DNA of 64,000 bases, from positions 1,056,327 to 1,120,326 of the forward strand of contig NZ_VUOC01000004.1 in NCBI RefSeq assembly GCF_008386695.1. Direction: 5' to 3'. Both the position numbers and the translations under genes were made by a program. Source of the stretch: Chitinophaga agrisoli. GTDB lineage: Bacteria; Bacteroidota; Bacteroidia; Chitinophagales; Chitinophagaceae. Positions 36,110 through 45,441 of the stretch are shown piece after piece. The notes under the pieces were generated by a model that was given only the letters and a program-made list of their open reading frames with translations, did not search any database and was not told the origin of the DNA. Positions within the stretch are counted from its first letter, which is position 1. Each line of letters opens with the position of its first letter.

Positions 36110-36628
36110 ATGACATCGAACCATATTATCCTGGTAAATGAACAGGATGAAGCCCTCGCCACTATGGAGAAGCTGGAGGCGCATCAGAAGGGATTATTAC
36201 ACAGGGCTTTTTCCGTATTTGTCGTTAACTCGGCCAATGAAATGCTGCTGCATCAGCGCGCTTTTCACAAGTACCATTCCGGCGGTCTCTGGACCAATGC
36301 CTGCTGCAGCCATCCTAAACCCGGCGAAGAAGTGGAAGAAGCTGCCCACCGCCGCCTGCAGGAAGAAATGGGCTTTGACTGCCCCCTGCAGAAACTGTTC
36401 ACTTTTACTTACCATGCTACCTTTGACAATGGCCTGATAGAACATGAATATGATCATGTATTCCTGGGCCGTTTTGATGGCGAAGTTGTCCCCGATATAG
36501 CTGAGGTGGATGAATACGGGTTCTTTAGCCTGCAGGAAATAGCCCGCCAGATAAGGGATACGCCGGAGCGTTTCACCTATTGGTTCAAAGTGGCATTTCC
36601 CATGGTGGTAGAGCAGCTGGAAAAATAG
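36110..36628 (+). CDS. idi: Isopentenyl-diphosphate delta-isomerase, type 1
   Basis: Interconverts isopentenyl and dimethylallyl diphosphate in isoprenoid synthesis; cytoplasmic Nudix-fold enzyme. The start is ATG 36110 (172 residues), where the family sequence HIILVNEQDE begins; the frame is open upstream to 35972, but that stretch is repeat DNA. The catalytic Cys is C66 in TNACCSHP, the Nudix helix is HRRLQEEMG (80-88), and the catalytic Glu is E113 in EHEYDHVF. The C-terminal FTYWFKVAFP is typical. It feeds quinone and undecaprenol synthesis and could also supply the terpene synthase 8 kb away. Single gene with its own promoter. Confidence 0.95.
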   Translation: MTSNHIILVNEQDEALATMEKLEAHQKGLLHRAFSVFVVNSANEMLLHQRAFHKYHSGGLWTNACCSHPKPGEEVEEAAHRRLQEEMGFDCPLQKLFTFTYHATFDNGLIEHEYDHVFLGRFDGEVVPDIAEVDEYGFFSLQEIARQIRDTPERFTYWFKVAFPMVVEQLEK

Positions 36629-36921
36629 CTGTCAGCACCCGGTTCCATCACTTTCCCTGCAAGTCTTTCCTGTTTTTCCGCAAGCTGTTTGCCGTTGACG
36701 CCGATGGCAGATGGGACATATCCTGATGCGGATGCGCGAGAGCGCAGCGGGCGTGGAAAGCTCAGCGGGCTGCCTTTGCGGGTGATTTAATTGCTTTATC
36801 TTTATACTCTCAATATGCTGCATATAGGATAACAGGTAACGCATGTTGTTTTTGTACAAAGAACCGTTACCGGCAGCAGCAACAATACCGCTAAACGGAG
36901 TAATAATAGCGCTAAAAGTAA

Positions 36922-37905
36922 ATGGCCATGGCCTACGTGATAAGGCAGGAAGATATGCATCCTTTTATGCGCCGCAGCCCGGTTATCACACCTGGTGCGG
37001 CGGTACAACTATACCAGGCGGAGGAGGCGGCGCAACCGCTGCTCTCCCTGGAGCTGGTGCATAAACCATTTGAAAAGGGCAATCTATTCCGTTTCTCCGC
37101 CAGCTTTGCGCGCAATGTAATGGTACAGCAGCTGCAGGACGATACCATGCTAAGCATGCATTTTCAGCTGCATGGTTATTCCGACGCCAATATCCGGCAT
37201 ATGGGCGGCTGGCCTTTTGCCGCCAACACCCATAATATCATGTACCTGGAAACCCCGCAGCTGGACCTGCTGTTCCCCGCCCAGGATAAATACCGCTATT
37301 TTATCATTACGCTCACAGCCGGGGTGCTGCAGGAAAAATTTGCGCATATACCGGCGGTCATTGCGCCGCTGTGCGAGGCTATCCATCACCAGCGCCCTAC
37401 CCGGGCATTTGATCAGAACCTGCCCATGCAGCCCGCCATGTACCAGGTGCTGCAGGATATGTATAATAATCCCTTTACCGGCGACTGGCAATCTTTTTAC
37501 CTGGAAACCAAGACCATGGAGATGCTGGCCCTGCAGGTAGGGCAATATGCCGCCTTATCCCAGGATAAACAGCCCGGGACTGCGCTCTCCGCGCGGGACA
37601 CGGATACCATGCACGCCATCCGGGCATATGCCACCGCTAATTTCCTGGAGCCGCTATCGCTGCAGGGAGTTGCCCGCAGCTTTGCCATTAATGAGTACCA
37701 GCTGAAGAAACAGTTCCGCAGCCTGTTTGGGCAAACGCTTTTCCAGTACATCCATCAATGTAAAATGATATATGCTAAAGAGCAGCTTAACGCCACAGAT
37801 AAACAGGTGAGCGAAATAGCTTATGAGCTGGGGTACAGCCATCCTTCGCATTTTATCTCATCATTTAGCAAGTATTTTGGCGTACAGCCAGGGAAAAGCC
37901 GGTAG
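36922..37905 (+). CDS. AraC-family transcriptional regulator
   Basis: A 327-residue DNA-binding regulator. The C-terminal about 100 residues contain two helix-turn-helix units: LSLQGVARSFAINEYQLKKQFRSLFGQTLFQYIHQCKM (about 235-270) and VSEIAYELGYSHPSHFISSFSKYFGVQPGKSR (about 292-327), the latter being the strongly conserved AraC end. The N-terminal about 210 residues form a ligand- or partner-binding domain with no recognised cofactor motif. The start is either ATG 36922 or the ATG two codons on (36928). The target is unknown: no gene is divergently placed, and the next gene is convergent with only 2 bp between stops. Confidence 0.9.
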   Translation: MAMAYVIRQEDMHPFMRRSPVITPGAAVQLYQAEEAAQPLLSLELVHKPFEKGNLFRFSASFARNVMVQQLQDDTMLSMHFQLHGYSDANIRHMGGWPFAANTHNIMYLETPQLDLLFPAQDKYRYFIITLTAGVLQEKFAHIPAVIAPLCEAIHHQRPTRAFDQNLPMQPAMYQVLQDMYNNPFTGDWQSFYLETKTMEMLALQVGQYAALSQDKQPGTALSARDTDTMHAIRAYATANFLEPLSLQGVARSFAINEYQLKKQFRSLFGQTLFQYIHQCKMIYAKEQLNATDKQVSEIAYELGYSHPSHFISSFSKYFGVQPGKSR

Positions 37906-37907
37906 GA

Positions 37908-39656
37908 TCAGATCCGCGATCCGCTGAGCTTAATATCCGCCCGGCTAAAGGCTTTATTATAACGCTTTTTTACAGCGCCGGCTTCCTTGCCCCTGCCCTG
38001 CCCTTCCAGGCTTTTATACAATCCCATCAGGGCCCATCCGCTTTCCGGAAAGTTTTTCAGGTCTTCCTGGTAGTATTGCTCTGCCATGTTGAATTGTCCG
38101 GCCCTCAGCAATACATCACCCAGCAGCTCGCGCACGGGATGGTGCCAGTCTACCGGCTCGTTATACAACAGCGCGTCTTCCAGCTTTACGGCTTCTGTGA
38201 GGGTGGCAATGGCGGTGGGATAATCCTTTTGTGCGGCGGCTATCTCGCCCCGTACGATCTTTTCCGCAATGTCCATAATAGCGTAGGAGGAGTTACGCGC
38301 GCCGGTCTCTATACTTTTCAGGGAAGTATCTGCGCGGATGGCGGCAATGCTGTCTGCCGCCAGCTGGGCTTTTTCCGGTTGATTGGTGCGGGCATAGGCC
38401 ACGCCTTGTCCATAAAACCACATAGCGTTCACAAAACGCAGGTGTTTGTCCGGGGCGGGCATCTGCAGCAGGGAATCCCATTTACCAAAACGTACCATGG
38501 CAAAAATGGGCGTGCTATACAGGTGCTGGATCACGTAGCCAAAGGGGCTTAACATCATGGAGCGGTCTGCTTTTGATTGCAGGGTACGCGCGGTTTGCAG
38601 GGCCAGTTCACTACGGCCTTCCAGGGTAGCGCAGGCCCAGAGGAAATGCACATTATGCGGGTGATAGAAGAGCGCATACAGCCCCTGGGAATGGCACTCC
38701 GTAAGATAGGCTTCATCTGCTTTGATAGAAGCCTGGTTGGTCTCCGAGCCTTTGGCATACATGCCGGTACGGATATAGATATGCGAAGGCATATGCACCA
38801 GGTGGCCGGCATTTGGCATGAGCGTACGCAGCCGGTCCGCGCTGGCCAGGGCCTTTTGCGGCGTAGCAGAGGCCTCTACCGCATGGATATAGAAGTGGTT
38901 GCCGCCGGGATGATCCGGCGCTTTTTGCAGTACGCCTTCCAGTAGGGCTACTATTTCCGGGGCCCAGGGCTGGGCGTCTCCGTTCTTTTGCCAGTAGTCC
39001 CACGGGTGCAGGTCCATAAGGGCTTCCGCGGTGAGGGAGGTGATATCCAGGTCTTCCGGGAATTGCTGGTGCGCCTCGCGCATGGCGGCGGCGTAGGCTT
39101 CGTCCAGCGGGCGGCGGTCCGCCGGCGGGTTGGCCACATAGCGTTGGGCCAGGGCGCGGATCAGGGCCTTTTCCCGGGGCGTAACCGGCTCCATAAGGGC
39201 TACGGCCTGGTTAACGGCTTCTACCACTTTGCCTTCATCCGCGGCATCCATAGGGGCATTGATATTAGGTCCCAGGGTAAGCGCCTGCCCCCAGTAGCTC
39301 ATGGCAAAACCGGGATCCAGGCGGGCCGCCTCCCGGAAAGCACGGTAGGCCTCCAGGTGATTGAAGCCATAATACAGGCGCAGGCCCTGGTCAAAGAAAT
39401 CCTGGGCTTCCGGTACTTTGGTGGTAACGGGACAATGATAGGTACCCAGGCCTTCCAGCTTGGGAGCCATGGGCTTGGTGGAGTCTGTTAACAGGTCCAG
39501 GGAGGTACGGTCCGTTTTGGCGCACCAGGCATAGAACCGTTCCGGCGCCGTTTTAGCCACGGGGCTTACCCGCCTGGCGGCGTGATAATTTTTTACGGCA
39601 GATAATAACAGGATACCCGATAACAGGCAGGCGGAAAAGAATAGGATTCGTCTCAT
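37908..39656 (-). CDS. Exported TPR-repeat protein
   Basis: A 582-residue protein beginning with a hydrophobic segment (residues about 4-21) that acts as signal peptide or anchor. It is helical throughout with tetratricopeptide-like units: FFDQGLRLYYGFNHLEAYRAFREAARLDPGFAMSYWGQAL (about 92-130) and QFNMAEQYYQEDLKNFPESGWALMGLYKSLEGQGR near the C-terminus. A central conserved-looking part NHFYIHAVEAS and AGHLVHMPSHIYIRTG has several His and may bind metal; the same His-rich words occur in a family of uncharacterised TPR proteins. A periplasmic scaffold or binding role is likely, but no partner is evident. It follows the inositol oxygenase gene after a terminator, so it is probably transcribed separately. 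Confidence 0.8.
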   Translation of the reverse strand: MRRILFFSACLLSGILLLSAVKNYHAARRVSPVAKTAPERFYAWCAKTDRTSLDLLTDSTKPMAPKLEGLGTYHCPVTTKVPEAQDFFDQGLRLYYGFNHLEAYRAFREAARLDPGFAMSYWGQALTLGPNINAPMDAADEGKVVEAVNQAVALMEPVTPREKALIRALAQRYVANPPADRRPLDEAYAAAMREAHQQFPEDLDITSLTAEALMDLHPWDYWQKNGDAQPWAPEIVALLEGVLQKAPDHPGGNHFYIHAVEASATPQKALASADRLRTLMPNAGHLVHMPSHIYIRTGMYAKGSETNQASIKADEAYLTECHSQGLYALFYHPHNVHFLWACATLEGRSELALQTARTLQSKADRSMMLSPFGYVIQHLYSTPIFAMVRFGKWDSLLQMPAPDKHLRFVNAMWFYGQGVAYARTNQPEKAQLAADSIAAIRADTSLKSIETGARNSSYAIMDIAEKIVRGEIAAAQKDYPTAIATLTEAVKLEDALLYNEPVDWHHPVRELLGDVLLRAGQFNMAEQYYQEDLKNFPESGWALMGLYKSLEGQGRGKEAGAVKKRYNKAFSRADIKLSGSRI

Positions 39657-39719
39657 GCTACTTGCAGGTTTGAGGTTAATAAAACATTATGCTACAATAC
39701 GGCTTTTGGGGGATAGTCA

Positions 39720-39770
39720 CAAAAAGAGAAAATGCAGCGATGCCGTTGGAACGGCTACTTTCGCTGCATT
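39720..39770 (-). terminator. Terminator downstream of the inositol oxygenase gene
   Basis: Outer stem aatgcagcga/tcgctgcatt (39731-39740 with 39761-39770) and inner stem gccgtt/aacggc (39742-39747 with 39750-39755). On the minus strand it is followed by TTTTCTCTTTTTG. It lies 115 nt after the minus-strand stop at 39885. Confidence 0.85.
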
Positions 39771-39884
39771 GACCTCTATTGAATAGTTTTTATAAAACGC
39801 TGTTATCTATTGAACCGTTACCTGCTGCTACATTGAAAGGATGCTAACACTTCCTGTTCCCTGAACAGCCGGTATATACGCCTG

Positions 39885-40766
39885 TTACAAACGAACGGTA
39901 GCAGGCAGGTATTTAGCGATCAGCTCTTCGTAATACGGCTTCAGTTCCGAGATCACGGGCGGTTTGGGGCTTTTGGAGTACAGATCATACGGGTTGAATT
40001 TCTTCACCCATTCAAACATCTCCTTATCATGCGCATCCATCAGGTGCTCGTAAGCATGCTCCCGGTGCTGTGCATAGAAGGAGTGGTAACGGATCATATA
40101 CAAAGCCGGCTCCGGCAGGTGATCTTTGGTGATGTGGTACAGGTACTCATCATGGCCCCATGACATATGCACGTTCTTCAATCCGCAGTTGGGAGAGTAA
40201 ACGCCATACTTGGTATTATAGCGCTCATCGTGCGTATCCGGGTTATCTGCAAAGAACTCAGGATATACGATCTTATCAGAGTGCGCGCAGCCTACGGGGA
40301 AGGTATCCCCTACTACGGCCCATTGCGCTTCTCCAAACAGGCACAGTACCTTGCCCATATCATGTATGAAACCGGTTAGCACAAACCAGTCCGGGTGACC
40401 ATCTGCGCGGATGGCCTCTGCGGTTTGCAGCAGGTGCTGCAGCTGGTCCAGGTCTATATCCGGGTCAGAATCATCTACCAGGGTATTCAGGAATTCCATG
40501 GCACTCCATACCGGCATTTCCTTGCGGTTAAATTGCAGGAACTCATTCCGCTTTTCCTGTACAAAATCGTACGTCTGGTATTTGTGGTTGAGGCGGTAAA
40601 ACTCACGTACCGTATCGCGGCCGGGATTGTCGTAATTACGGAATTCCTCTTTGGCTTTGGAAGGTTCTCCCTCTTCAGGATAACGTTTTAATACGTCGTC
40701 TTCCCATTGTTCAATGCTGTGCAGAGGCTGCAGCTCTTCGTTCGAAAATTGGTTTGCTACCCTCAT
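39885..40766 (-). CDS. myo-Inositol oxygenase (MIOX)
   Basis: Cleaves myo-inositol with O2 to D-glucuronate using a mixed-valent di-iron centre in an HD-like helical fold; cytoplasmic. By comparison with the mouse enzyme all six iron ligands are present: H111 (HLLQTAE), H135 and D136 (FIHDMGK), H205 (WGHDEY), H228 (RYHSFY) and D261 (PYDLYSK); the spacings 135-205 and 228-261 equal those in the mouse protein (70 and 33). The conserved [11 protein letters not shown] loop is at about 150-160. Length 293 is normal. It lies 126 bp downstream of a sodium/solute symporter gene on the same strand, which suggests uptake of inositol followed by oxidation to glucuronate. Confidence 0.93.
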   Translation of the reverse strand: MRVANQFSNEELQPLHSIEQWEDDVLKRYPEEGEPSKAKEEFRNYDNPGRDTVREFYRLNHKYQTYDFVQEKRNEFLQFNRKEMPVWSAMEFLNTLVDDSDPDIDLDQLQHLLQTAEAIRADGHPDWFVLTGFIHDMGKVLCLFGEAQWAVVGDTFPVGCAHSDKIVYPEFFADNPDTHDERYNTKYGVYSPNCGLKNVHMSWGHDEYLYHITKDHLPEPALYMIRYHSFYAQHREHAYEHLMDAHDKEMFEWVKKFNPYDLYSKSPKPPVISELKPYYEELIAKYLPATVRL

Positions 40767-40892
40767 AAACGTGAATATTAGTGTGTTTTTTTATGGTCCT
40801 GATGGTATTCCATCTCTCTAAATTTACAGTTTTAAGCCGGTTAATCCTAACTTTTTCTATGCTAAAATGCCCCGGTTATTTAGCGGTATCCG

Positions 40893-42524
40893 CTACCAGA
40901 ACACAGTGTACAACGCGGTTAAGATCCCCACAATGATCACCGATCCTACCACAAATGCCGGGGAGGTGCGGAACATGGACGTATCGATGGTAATGATACG
41001 CGGCAGTAGCTTGCTTTTCCTGTCCAGCAGGGTGATCAGGATCATCAGCGCCACCAGGATCACGAATACGATGGTCATACGGTCCAGGAAAGGATAATCC
41101 GGGAAGGCCCCGTTGGTCCATACCGGCAGGAATTTAAGCACAGTAGAGAGCGGGATGGTGAGCAGCGCGGCCGTGAGCGCGGCGGCAGAGGTGGTACGTT
41201 TCCACACAAAACCGAGCAGGAAAATGGCCAGTACCCCAGGGGAGATAAAACCTACATATTCCTGTATGAACTGGTAGGCCTGGTCCAGGGAACGCAGCGC
41301 CGGGGCTACGATACTGGCTATGACCATAGCGATGATCACCGTATAACGGCCCACCAGCACCAGCTTTTTTTCAGACGCTTCTTTATTAAAGAACCGCTTA
41401 TAGATATCCAGCGAAAAGATGGTGGAGATACTATTGGCCTTACCAGCCAGGGAGGCCACCACCGCGGCGGTAAGCGCCGCAAAGGCCAGCCCTTTAAGAC
41501 CGGGCGGTAACAGGTTCATGAGCGTGGGGTAAGCCTGATCAGGTTTAACGACGCCGGCTGCATTGGTCATTTCCTGCGCAAAAACGCCGTTCTTATACAG
41601 CACATAGGCCGTAATACCAGGTAATACGGCAATTACGGGGATGAGCAGCTTTAAGAAGGCCGCGAACAGGATACCGCTGCGGGCGGTCTTCAGATCGGCC
41701 CCCAGGGCCCGTTGTATAATGTACTGGTTACAGCCCCAGTAGTTCAGGTTATTGATCCACATGCCGCCTATCAGCACAGAAAGCCCCGGCAGGTCCTTAT
41801 AGTAAGGATGGGAGCTGTCAAAGATCATATGGAAATGGGTGGGCGCTTCTTTTTTGATGATGGACAGGCCTTTGAGGATATCTTTTCCATACCCGAAATG
41901 CTCTGATACCAGGTTCAGGGCCAGGTAAGTGGTTACCAGCCCGCCCAGGATCAGTACAAACACCTGCACCACATCCGTATAACCGATCACTTTCATACCG
42001 CCCAGCGTCACAAAAACGGCAAATACGGCCAGCCCCGTCACGCACCAGCCAAAATCAATACCGGAAATGGCCGAAATAGCCAATGCCCCCAGGTAAATGA
42101 TGGAAGTAAGGTTTACGAAAACATATACCAGCAGCCAGAAGATGGCCATGGTAGTACTTACCGCCGCGTTATACCGTTCCAGCAGGAACTGCGGCATAGT
42201 ATAGATCTTGTTCTTCAGGTATACCGGTATAAAGAACACGGCCACGATAATAAGCGTAGCCGCGGCCATCCACTCATAGGTGGAGATAGCGAGGCCCAGT
42301 GCAAAACCGGAGCCGGACATACCAATGAAGTGCTCCGCAGAGATATTGGAAGCGATAAGCGATGCGCCAATGGCCCACCAGGTCAGCGAGCCCTCTGCCA
42401 GGAAGAAATCTTTGGTGCTGGTAACGGCCGAACGTTTGCGCCGGTAGATATAATAGCCGTAACCGGCTACGATGATAAAATAGATCAGGAAGACGATGTA
42501 ATCAGGCGTATGCAGATGATTCAT
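40893..42524 (-). CDS. SGLT-type sodium:solute symporter (SLC5 family)
   Basis: Inner-membrane sodium-coupled transporter of 543 residues with about 13-14 hydrophobic helices. The start is taken at ATG 42524 (MNHLHTPDYIVF); a TTG at 42551 adds nine residues and is unlikely. SLC5/SGLT features are FFLAEGSLTWWAIGASLIASNISAEHFIGMSGSGFALG in the first helices, the GCNQYIIQRALGA motif (about residue 278) characteristic of sugar and inositol carriers, and LTAAVVASLAGKANSISTIFSLDIYKR. Sugars, myo-inositol and glucuronate are typical substrates of this group; the downstream inositol oxygenase gene makes inositol the best guess. Confidence 0.88.
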   Translation of the reverse strand: MNHLHTPDYIVFLIYFIIVAGYGYYIYRRKRSAVTSTKDFFLAEGSLTWWAIGASLIASNISAEHFIGMSGSGFALGLAISTYEWMAAATLIIVAVFFIPVYLKNKIYTMPQFLLERYNAAVSTTMAIFWLLVYVFVNLTSIIYLGALAISAISGIDFGWCVTGLAVFAVFVTLGGMKVIGYTDVVQVFVLILGGLVTTYLALNLVSEHFGYGKDILKGLSIIKKEAPTHFHMIFDSSHPYYKDLPGLSVLIGGMWINNLNYWGCNQYIIQRALGADLKTARSGILFAAFLKLLIPVIAVLPGITAYVLYKNGVFAQEMTNAAGVVKPDQAYPTLMNLLPPGLKGLAFAALTAAVVASLAGKANSISTIFSLDIYKRFFNKEASEKKLVLVGRYTVIIAMVIASIVAPALRSLDQAYQFIQEYVGFISPGVLAIFLLGFVWKRTTSAAALTAALLTIPLSTVLKFLPVWTNGAFPDYPFLDRMTIVFVILVALMILITLLDRKSKLLPRIITIDTSMFRTSPAFVVGSVIIVGILTALYTVFW

Positions 42525-42669
42525 AAAGTGTGGATGTGCTATACCTGCCAATGGGCAGACTTAATCTGCGAATATGGTGATAAATGGTCATAAATGCAAA
42601 TAGGGCTAAATTAGCGGGATAAGCAGGCATGTTTTATGCTTCTTAGATACCGTCACACAATACTATCTT

Positions 42670-43701
42670 ATGCTGGAAGTAGACCAACGGGAAAACCGCT
42701 TATTACAAAAAGCCATTGCACAATGGCAGGAAACGCAGCTCATCAACCGGGAACAGGCGGAGCAGCTGCAGCAAAGCCTGCATGTGCGCGCTAATAATAT
42801 AGAATGGCAGACCATTACCCTTTATATCTTTATTGCCGCCATCTCCTGCGCGCTGATGGCCTTTGGCTCCCTGGTGCTGGATGAGAAGTGGATAGAGGTA
42901 TTGCGTAAAAAACTGTCGCTGACGGATGGCATTATTTCAGTGCTGTTTGCCCTGCTGACCATTTTCCTGGCGTATAATGGTTTCCGCCGCAAACAGGCCG
43001 CGCCTTCGTTTTCACTGAACCGGGAGCTGTATTGGTTGCTGCCTATCCTTAGTACGGGCGTAACCGTAGTATACCTGGGTAAAAGCCTGCAATACCTGGG
43101 CGGTAATTACGGCCTTTTCTGGCTGCTGGCCACCTTTTGTTATGGTGTGCTGGCGCTGGCGGTCCCCTCCCGCCTATTGTGGACCGCTACCCTGCTTTGC
43201 CTGGCGCCTGCTTATGTAAAACTCACCTATTATATTACCGGCGACGCCTCGTGGTTCCTGGGCATGAACCTGCCCTGCCGCCTGTTCCTGCTGGCAGTGG
43301 TGATGCTGGCCCTGCACCGTTTGGCGCTGCCCAACCGGCGTTACCATAGCGTAGGCCATATTACCTGGGCGGGCGGCTGGCTATTGCTGCTACTGAGCGC
43401 CTGGCTGATCTCTATCTTTGGCAATAGCGGCACCTGGAGCGAGTGGCAACAGCTGCGGCAGGTGCGGTTAATATGGTGGGTGGCGGGTTATACAGTGCTG
43501 TGCGGCGGCGTTGTTTTACTGGGCATTAAACGGCGTGATGCGATGGTGCGGGATATGGGCGTGATCTTTCTGCTGCTGGATATGTATACCCGTTATTTTG
43601 AATACCTGTGGGACCGCACCCATAAAGGGCTTTTCTTTACCATACTGGCCTTATCGTTCTGGTGGATAGGGCGGCGTATTGAGAAATGGAAAAAAGTATA
43701 G
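42670..43701 (+). CDS. DUF2157 integral membrane protein
   Basis: A 343-residue protein with a cytoplasmic helical N-terminus of about 45 residues (LINREQAEQLQQSL, as in DUF2157) and then about nine to ten hydrophobic helices to the end (TLYIFIAAISCALMAFGSLV, TDGIISVLFALLTIFLAYNG, WLLPILSTGVTVVYLG, LLLLLSAWLISIFG, GGVVLLGIKRRDAMVRDMGVIFLLLDMYTRYFEYLWD). The last segment, with its charged GIKRRD loop, is a good match to the family end. Function is unknown. The gene is divergent from the symporter gene and ends in a terminator shared with the terpene synthase. Confidence 0.8.
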   Translation: MLEVDQRENRLLQKAIAQWQETQLINREQAEQLQQSLHVRANNIEWQTITLYIFIAAISCALMAFGSLVLDEKWIEVLRKKLSLTDGIISVLFALLTIFLAYNGFRRKQAAPSFSLNRELYWLLPILSTGVTVVYLGKSLQYLGGNYGLFWLLATFCYGVLALAVPSRLLWTATLLCLAPAYVKLTYYITGDASWFLGMNLPCRLFLLAVVMLALHRLALPNRRYHSVGHITWAGGWLLLLLSAWLISIFGNSGTWSEWQQLRQVRLIWWVAGYTVLCGGVVLLGIKRRDAMVRDMGVIFLLLDMYTRYFEYLWDRTHKGLFFTILALSFWWIGRRIEKWKKV

Positions 43702-43702
43702 T

Positions 43703-43741
43703 AAAAGGGCTGACCAATCATTGAATGGCCAGCCCTTTTTT
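43703..43741. terminator. Terminator between the DUF2157 and terpene synthase genes
   Basis: A 10-bp stem (43703-43712 with 43730-43739) is rich in A at its left foot and T at its right foot, so it can act in both directions between the convergent stops at 43701 and 43758. Confidence 0.8.
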
Positions 43742-43757
43742 GGTGATAAACCGATAT

Positions 43758-44732
43758 TTACCGCGGCGTAGTTACCGGTACAGGCGTTGCCTGGTAACGG
43801 CCGGTATCCAGCACGCTCCAGTCATAGTTGCCTGTGATCCAGGAACGGAGCACACCTACGTAGCGCAACAGCTCCTCATCTGTTACGGGGTCAAAGGAAG
43901 GCAGCAGCTTTTCCAGCGCCGCAAAGATGCGCACCTCTTCATCATGCATACGCACGGTTTCATTGATAGCATCCTGCATGGGCAGGTTACGCTCGTGCAT
44001 AATGGCCAGCACCAGGTTGTGCACATCGCCTTGTTCCGCCTCTTTACGGCATGACATGATATCGTTTGTCCAGCAAACGATGTTGTTACAGGCCAGGGCC
44101 AGACGTTGTACCATGGAGTGTTGCAGCACATGATCCGGCAGGTCTGTACGGTCGCTGAGGGGGATGAGCTCCAGGTCTACAAACAGGGCGCCGGTATAAG
44201 GGCGCATGATCACATAATCCGCCACGCCGGGCGCCAGGCCTTGCGCGCGGTTGTTGGCCTCCCAGCGGCAGGCTTTAAAATACTCCTCCATACTGCGTAT
44301 AAAACGCAGGCGCCAGGCAGGTAAGCTAAAGGGCAGTATACGCTGCCAGATATCTGCCAGGGCAGCCGCAAAGGGGCCTCCACGATCCGGTTCCGCTATT
44401 TCGCCTGTCAATATTTCCGTGAAGTAATCTGTTACGGCCTGCAGGTCGCTGGCCTGTTTGCCCAGTTGCGCCTCGTCGCACAGATCATCATGCAGGAATA
44501 GCCAGGTATTGAAATTGGCCAGGATACAGAGCTCTTCATAACGGGCATTGGGGAAGGTCCTTGCCACCAACCAGGCAAATTTAGCCTTGCGGAAACGGGC
44601 AAGGGCGGCTTCTGTTTTGAGCAGGCCAAAAGTCTGGGCCCATAACGTGTTCTGGTCGTTGGCTTGTTCAGCAAATTGGTTCACAAGGGAAGGGAACGGA
44701 TATGACATCCGCGGAAGTTGGATCTGTTGCAT
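43758..44732 (-). CDS. Type I terpene synthase (terpene cyclase)
   Basis: Cytoplasmic alpha-helical enzyme of 324 residues (start ATG 44732; a TTG two codons upstream is possible) that ionises and cyclises a linear prenyl diphosphate. All catalytic signatures are there: Asp-rich motif D82-D83-x-x-D86-E87 (HDDLCDE), pyrophosphate-sensor R177 (MRPYTG) placed exactly 46 residues before the NSE triad, NSE triad N223, S227, E231 (NDIMSCRKE), and the C-terminal R312-Y313 pair. This is the bacterial sesqui-/diterpene cyclase architecture. No prenyl transferase, P450 or methyltransferase lies next to it, so the product is probably an unmodified hydrocarbon or alcohol. Terpene synthases have been characterised from Chitinophaga. 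Chain length and product cannot be read from sequence. Confidence 0.92.
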   Translation of the reverse strand: MQQIQLPRMSYPFPSLVNQFAEQANDQNTLWAQTFGLLKTEAALARFRKAKFAWLVARTFPNARYEELCILANFNTWLFLHDDLCDEAQLGKQASDLQAVTDYFTEILTGEIAEPDRGGPFAAALADIWQRILPFSLPAWRLRFIRSMEEYFKACRWEANNRAQGLAPGVADYVIMRPYTGALFVDLELIPLSDRTDLPDHVLQHSMVQRLALACNNIVCWTNDIMSCRKEAEQGDVHNLVLAIMHERNLPMQDAINETVRMHDEEVRIFAALEKLLPSFDPVTDEELLRYVGVLRSWITGNYDWSVLDTGRYQATPVPVTTPR

Positions 44733-45441
44733 AATCAATCAGAGATTAATGGTTAAGAGAAAATCGGTTTAGTTACGCGTATACTTTCCCCGCCCGGCAT
44801 GGCAGCCGGTAGCAGGAAGTTGGCAGTTCGCAGTTGTTAGCAGGTAATGATTGGCCGGCAGCCGGCAAGACAGCAGTTAACAAAGCATGTTTGTTGTTAA
44901 CTGACCACTACCGGTCACCAGCTATTACGCCGGGGTTAATGTTCGTTTGTGAATACCGTTATAACAGCATTTACGGTATTATGTATTTGTTGGCATATTA
45001 ATCAGATGTTCCGTTATTGACGGGCAGGCGTGCGGATCATACGGTGATGCGGCTACTCCAGGCTGACATAATGAGCGTTTTGTTGATGGATGGTCCGGTA
45101 AATGCATGCCCGCCGGCGTATTAACGGCGTTGTGCTTATCCAGGGATATTGCAGGCATGAAGGCGGAGCGTGAATAGGATTCATATGAGCGGGTTTCATA
45201 CTTGATGTGTCTTACATGTATCTTAATGTTCTGTATTGAATAAAGAACAGGGAGGATAAAATAGGGTTACTTTCGTACCGGCAGCAGGTGATAGTGTTAC
45301 TCTTCTAAAGACATTCCATTGCGCTAAAACAGACCATTCCCCCCGTTGGCATCTGCTATAAAATTACAAAACTTTTAGTTGATTTTAGCGGCGGGCTTTA
45401 ATTTCGCTTCGTATAACCACAACCTGGTTTACCTTTGTATT
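44733..45441. other. Long gene-free region between the terpene synthase and fRMsr genes
   Basis: About 700 bp without a plausible ORF. At 44806-44876 there are repeated GGCAGCCGG and GCAGTT words, and cagttaac (44874-44881) pairs with gttaactg (44896-44903). The remainder is unremarkable AT-balanced sequence. It should contain the divergent promoters of both neighbours: TTG at 45379-45381 with TAATTTCG at 45399-45406 (17 nt apart) and TACCTTTG at 45430-45437 fit the fRMsr side; nothing convincing is seen on the terpene synthase side. Confidence 0.4.
45430..45437 (+). promoter_or_regulatory. TAnnTTTG box immediately before the fRMsr start
   Basis: TACCTTTG is a perfect Bacteroidota -7 box, but it ends 4 nt before the ATG at 45442, so a transcript from it would be nearly leaderless. 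The alternative box at 45399-45406 would give a normal leader. Confidence 0.3.

Noticed and set aside
45379-45441. TTG-started extension of the fRMsr protein
   Set aside because: Adds 21 residues that are not family-like; the ATG at 45442 gives the standard length.
44733-45441. Possible hidden RNA gene or small protein in the 700-bp gap
   Set aside because: I looked for a cloverleaf, a strong hairpin with a T-tract and a short ORF with good composition, and found only small inverted repeats and promoter-like boxes.
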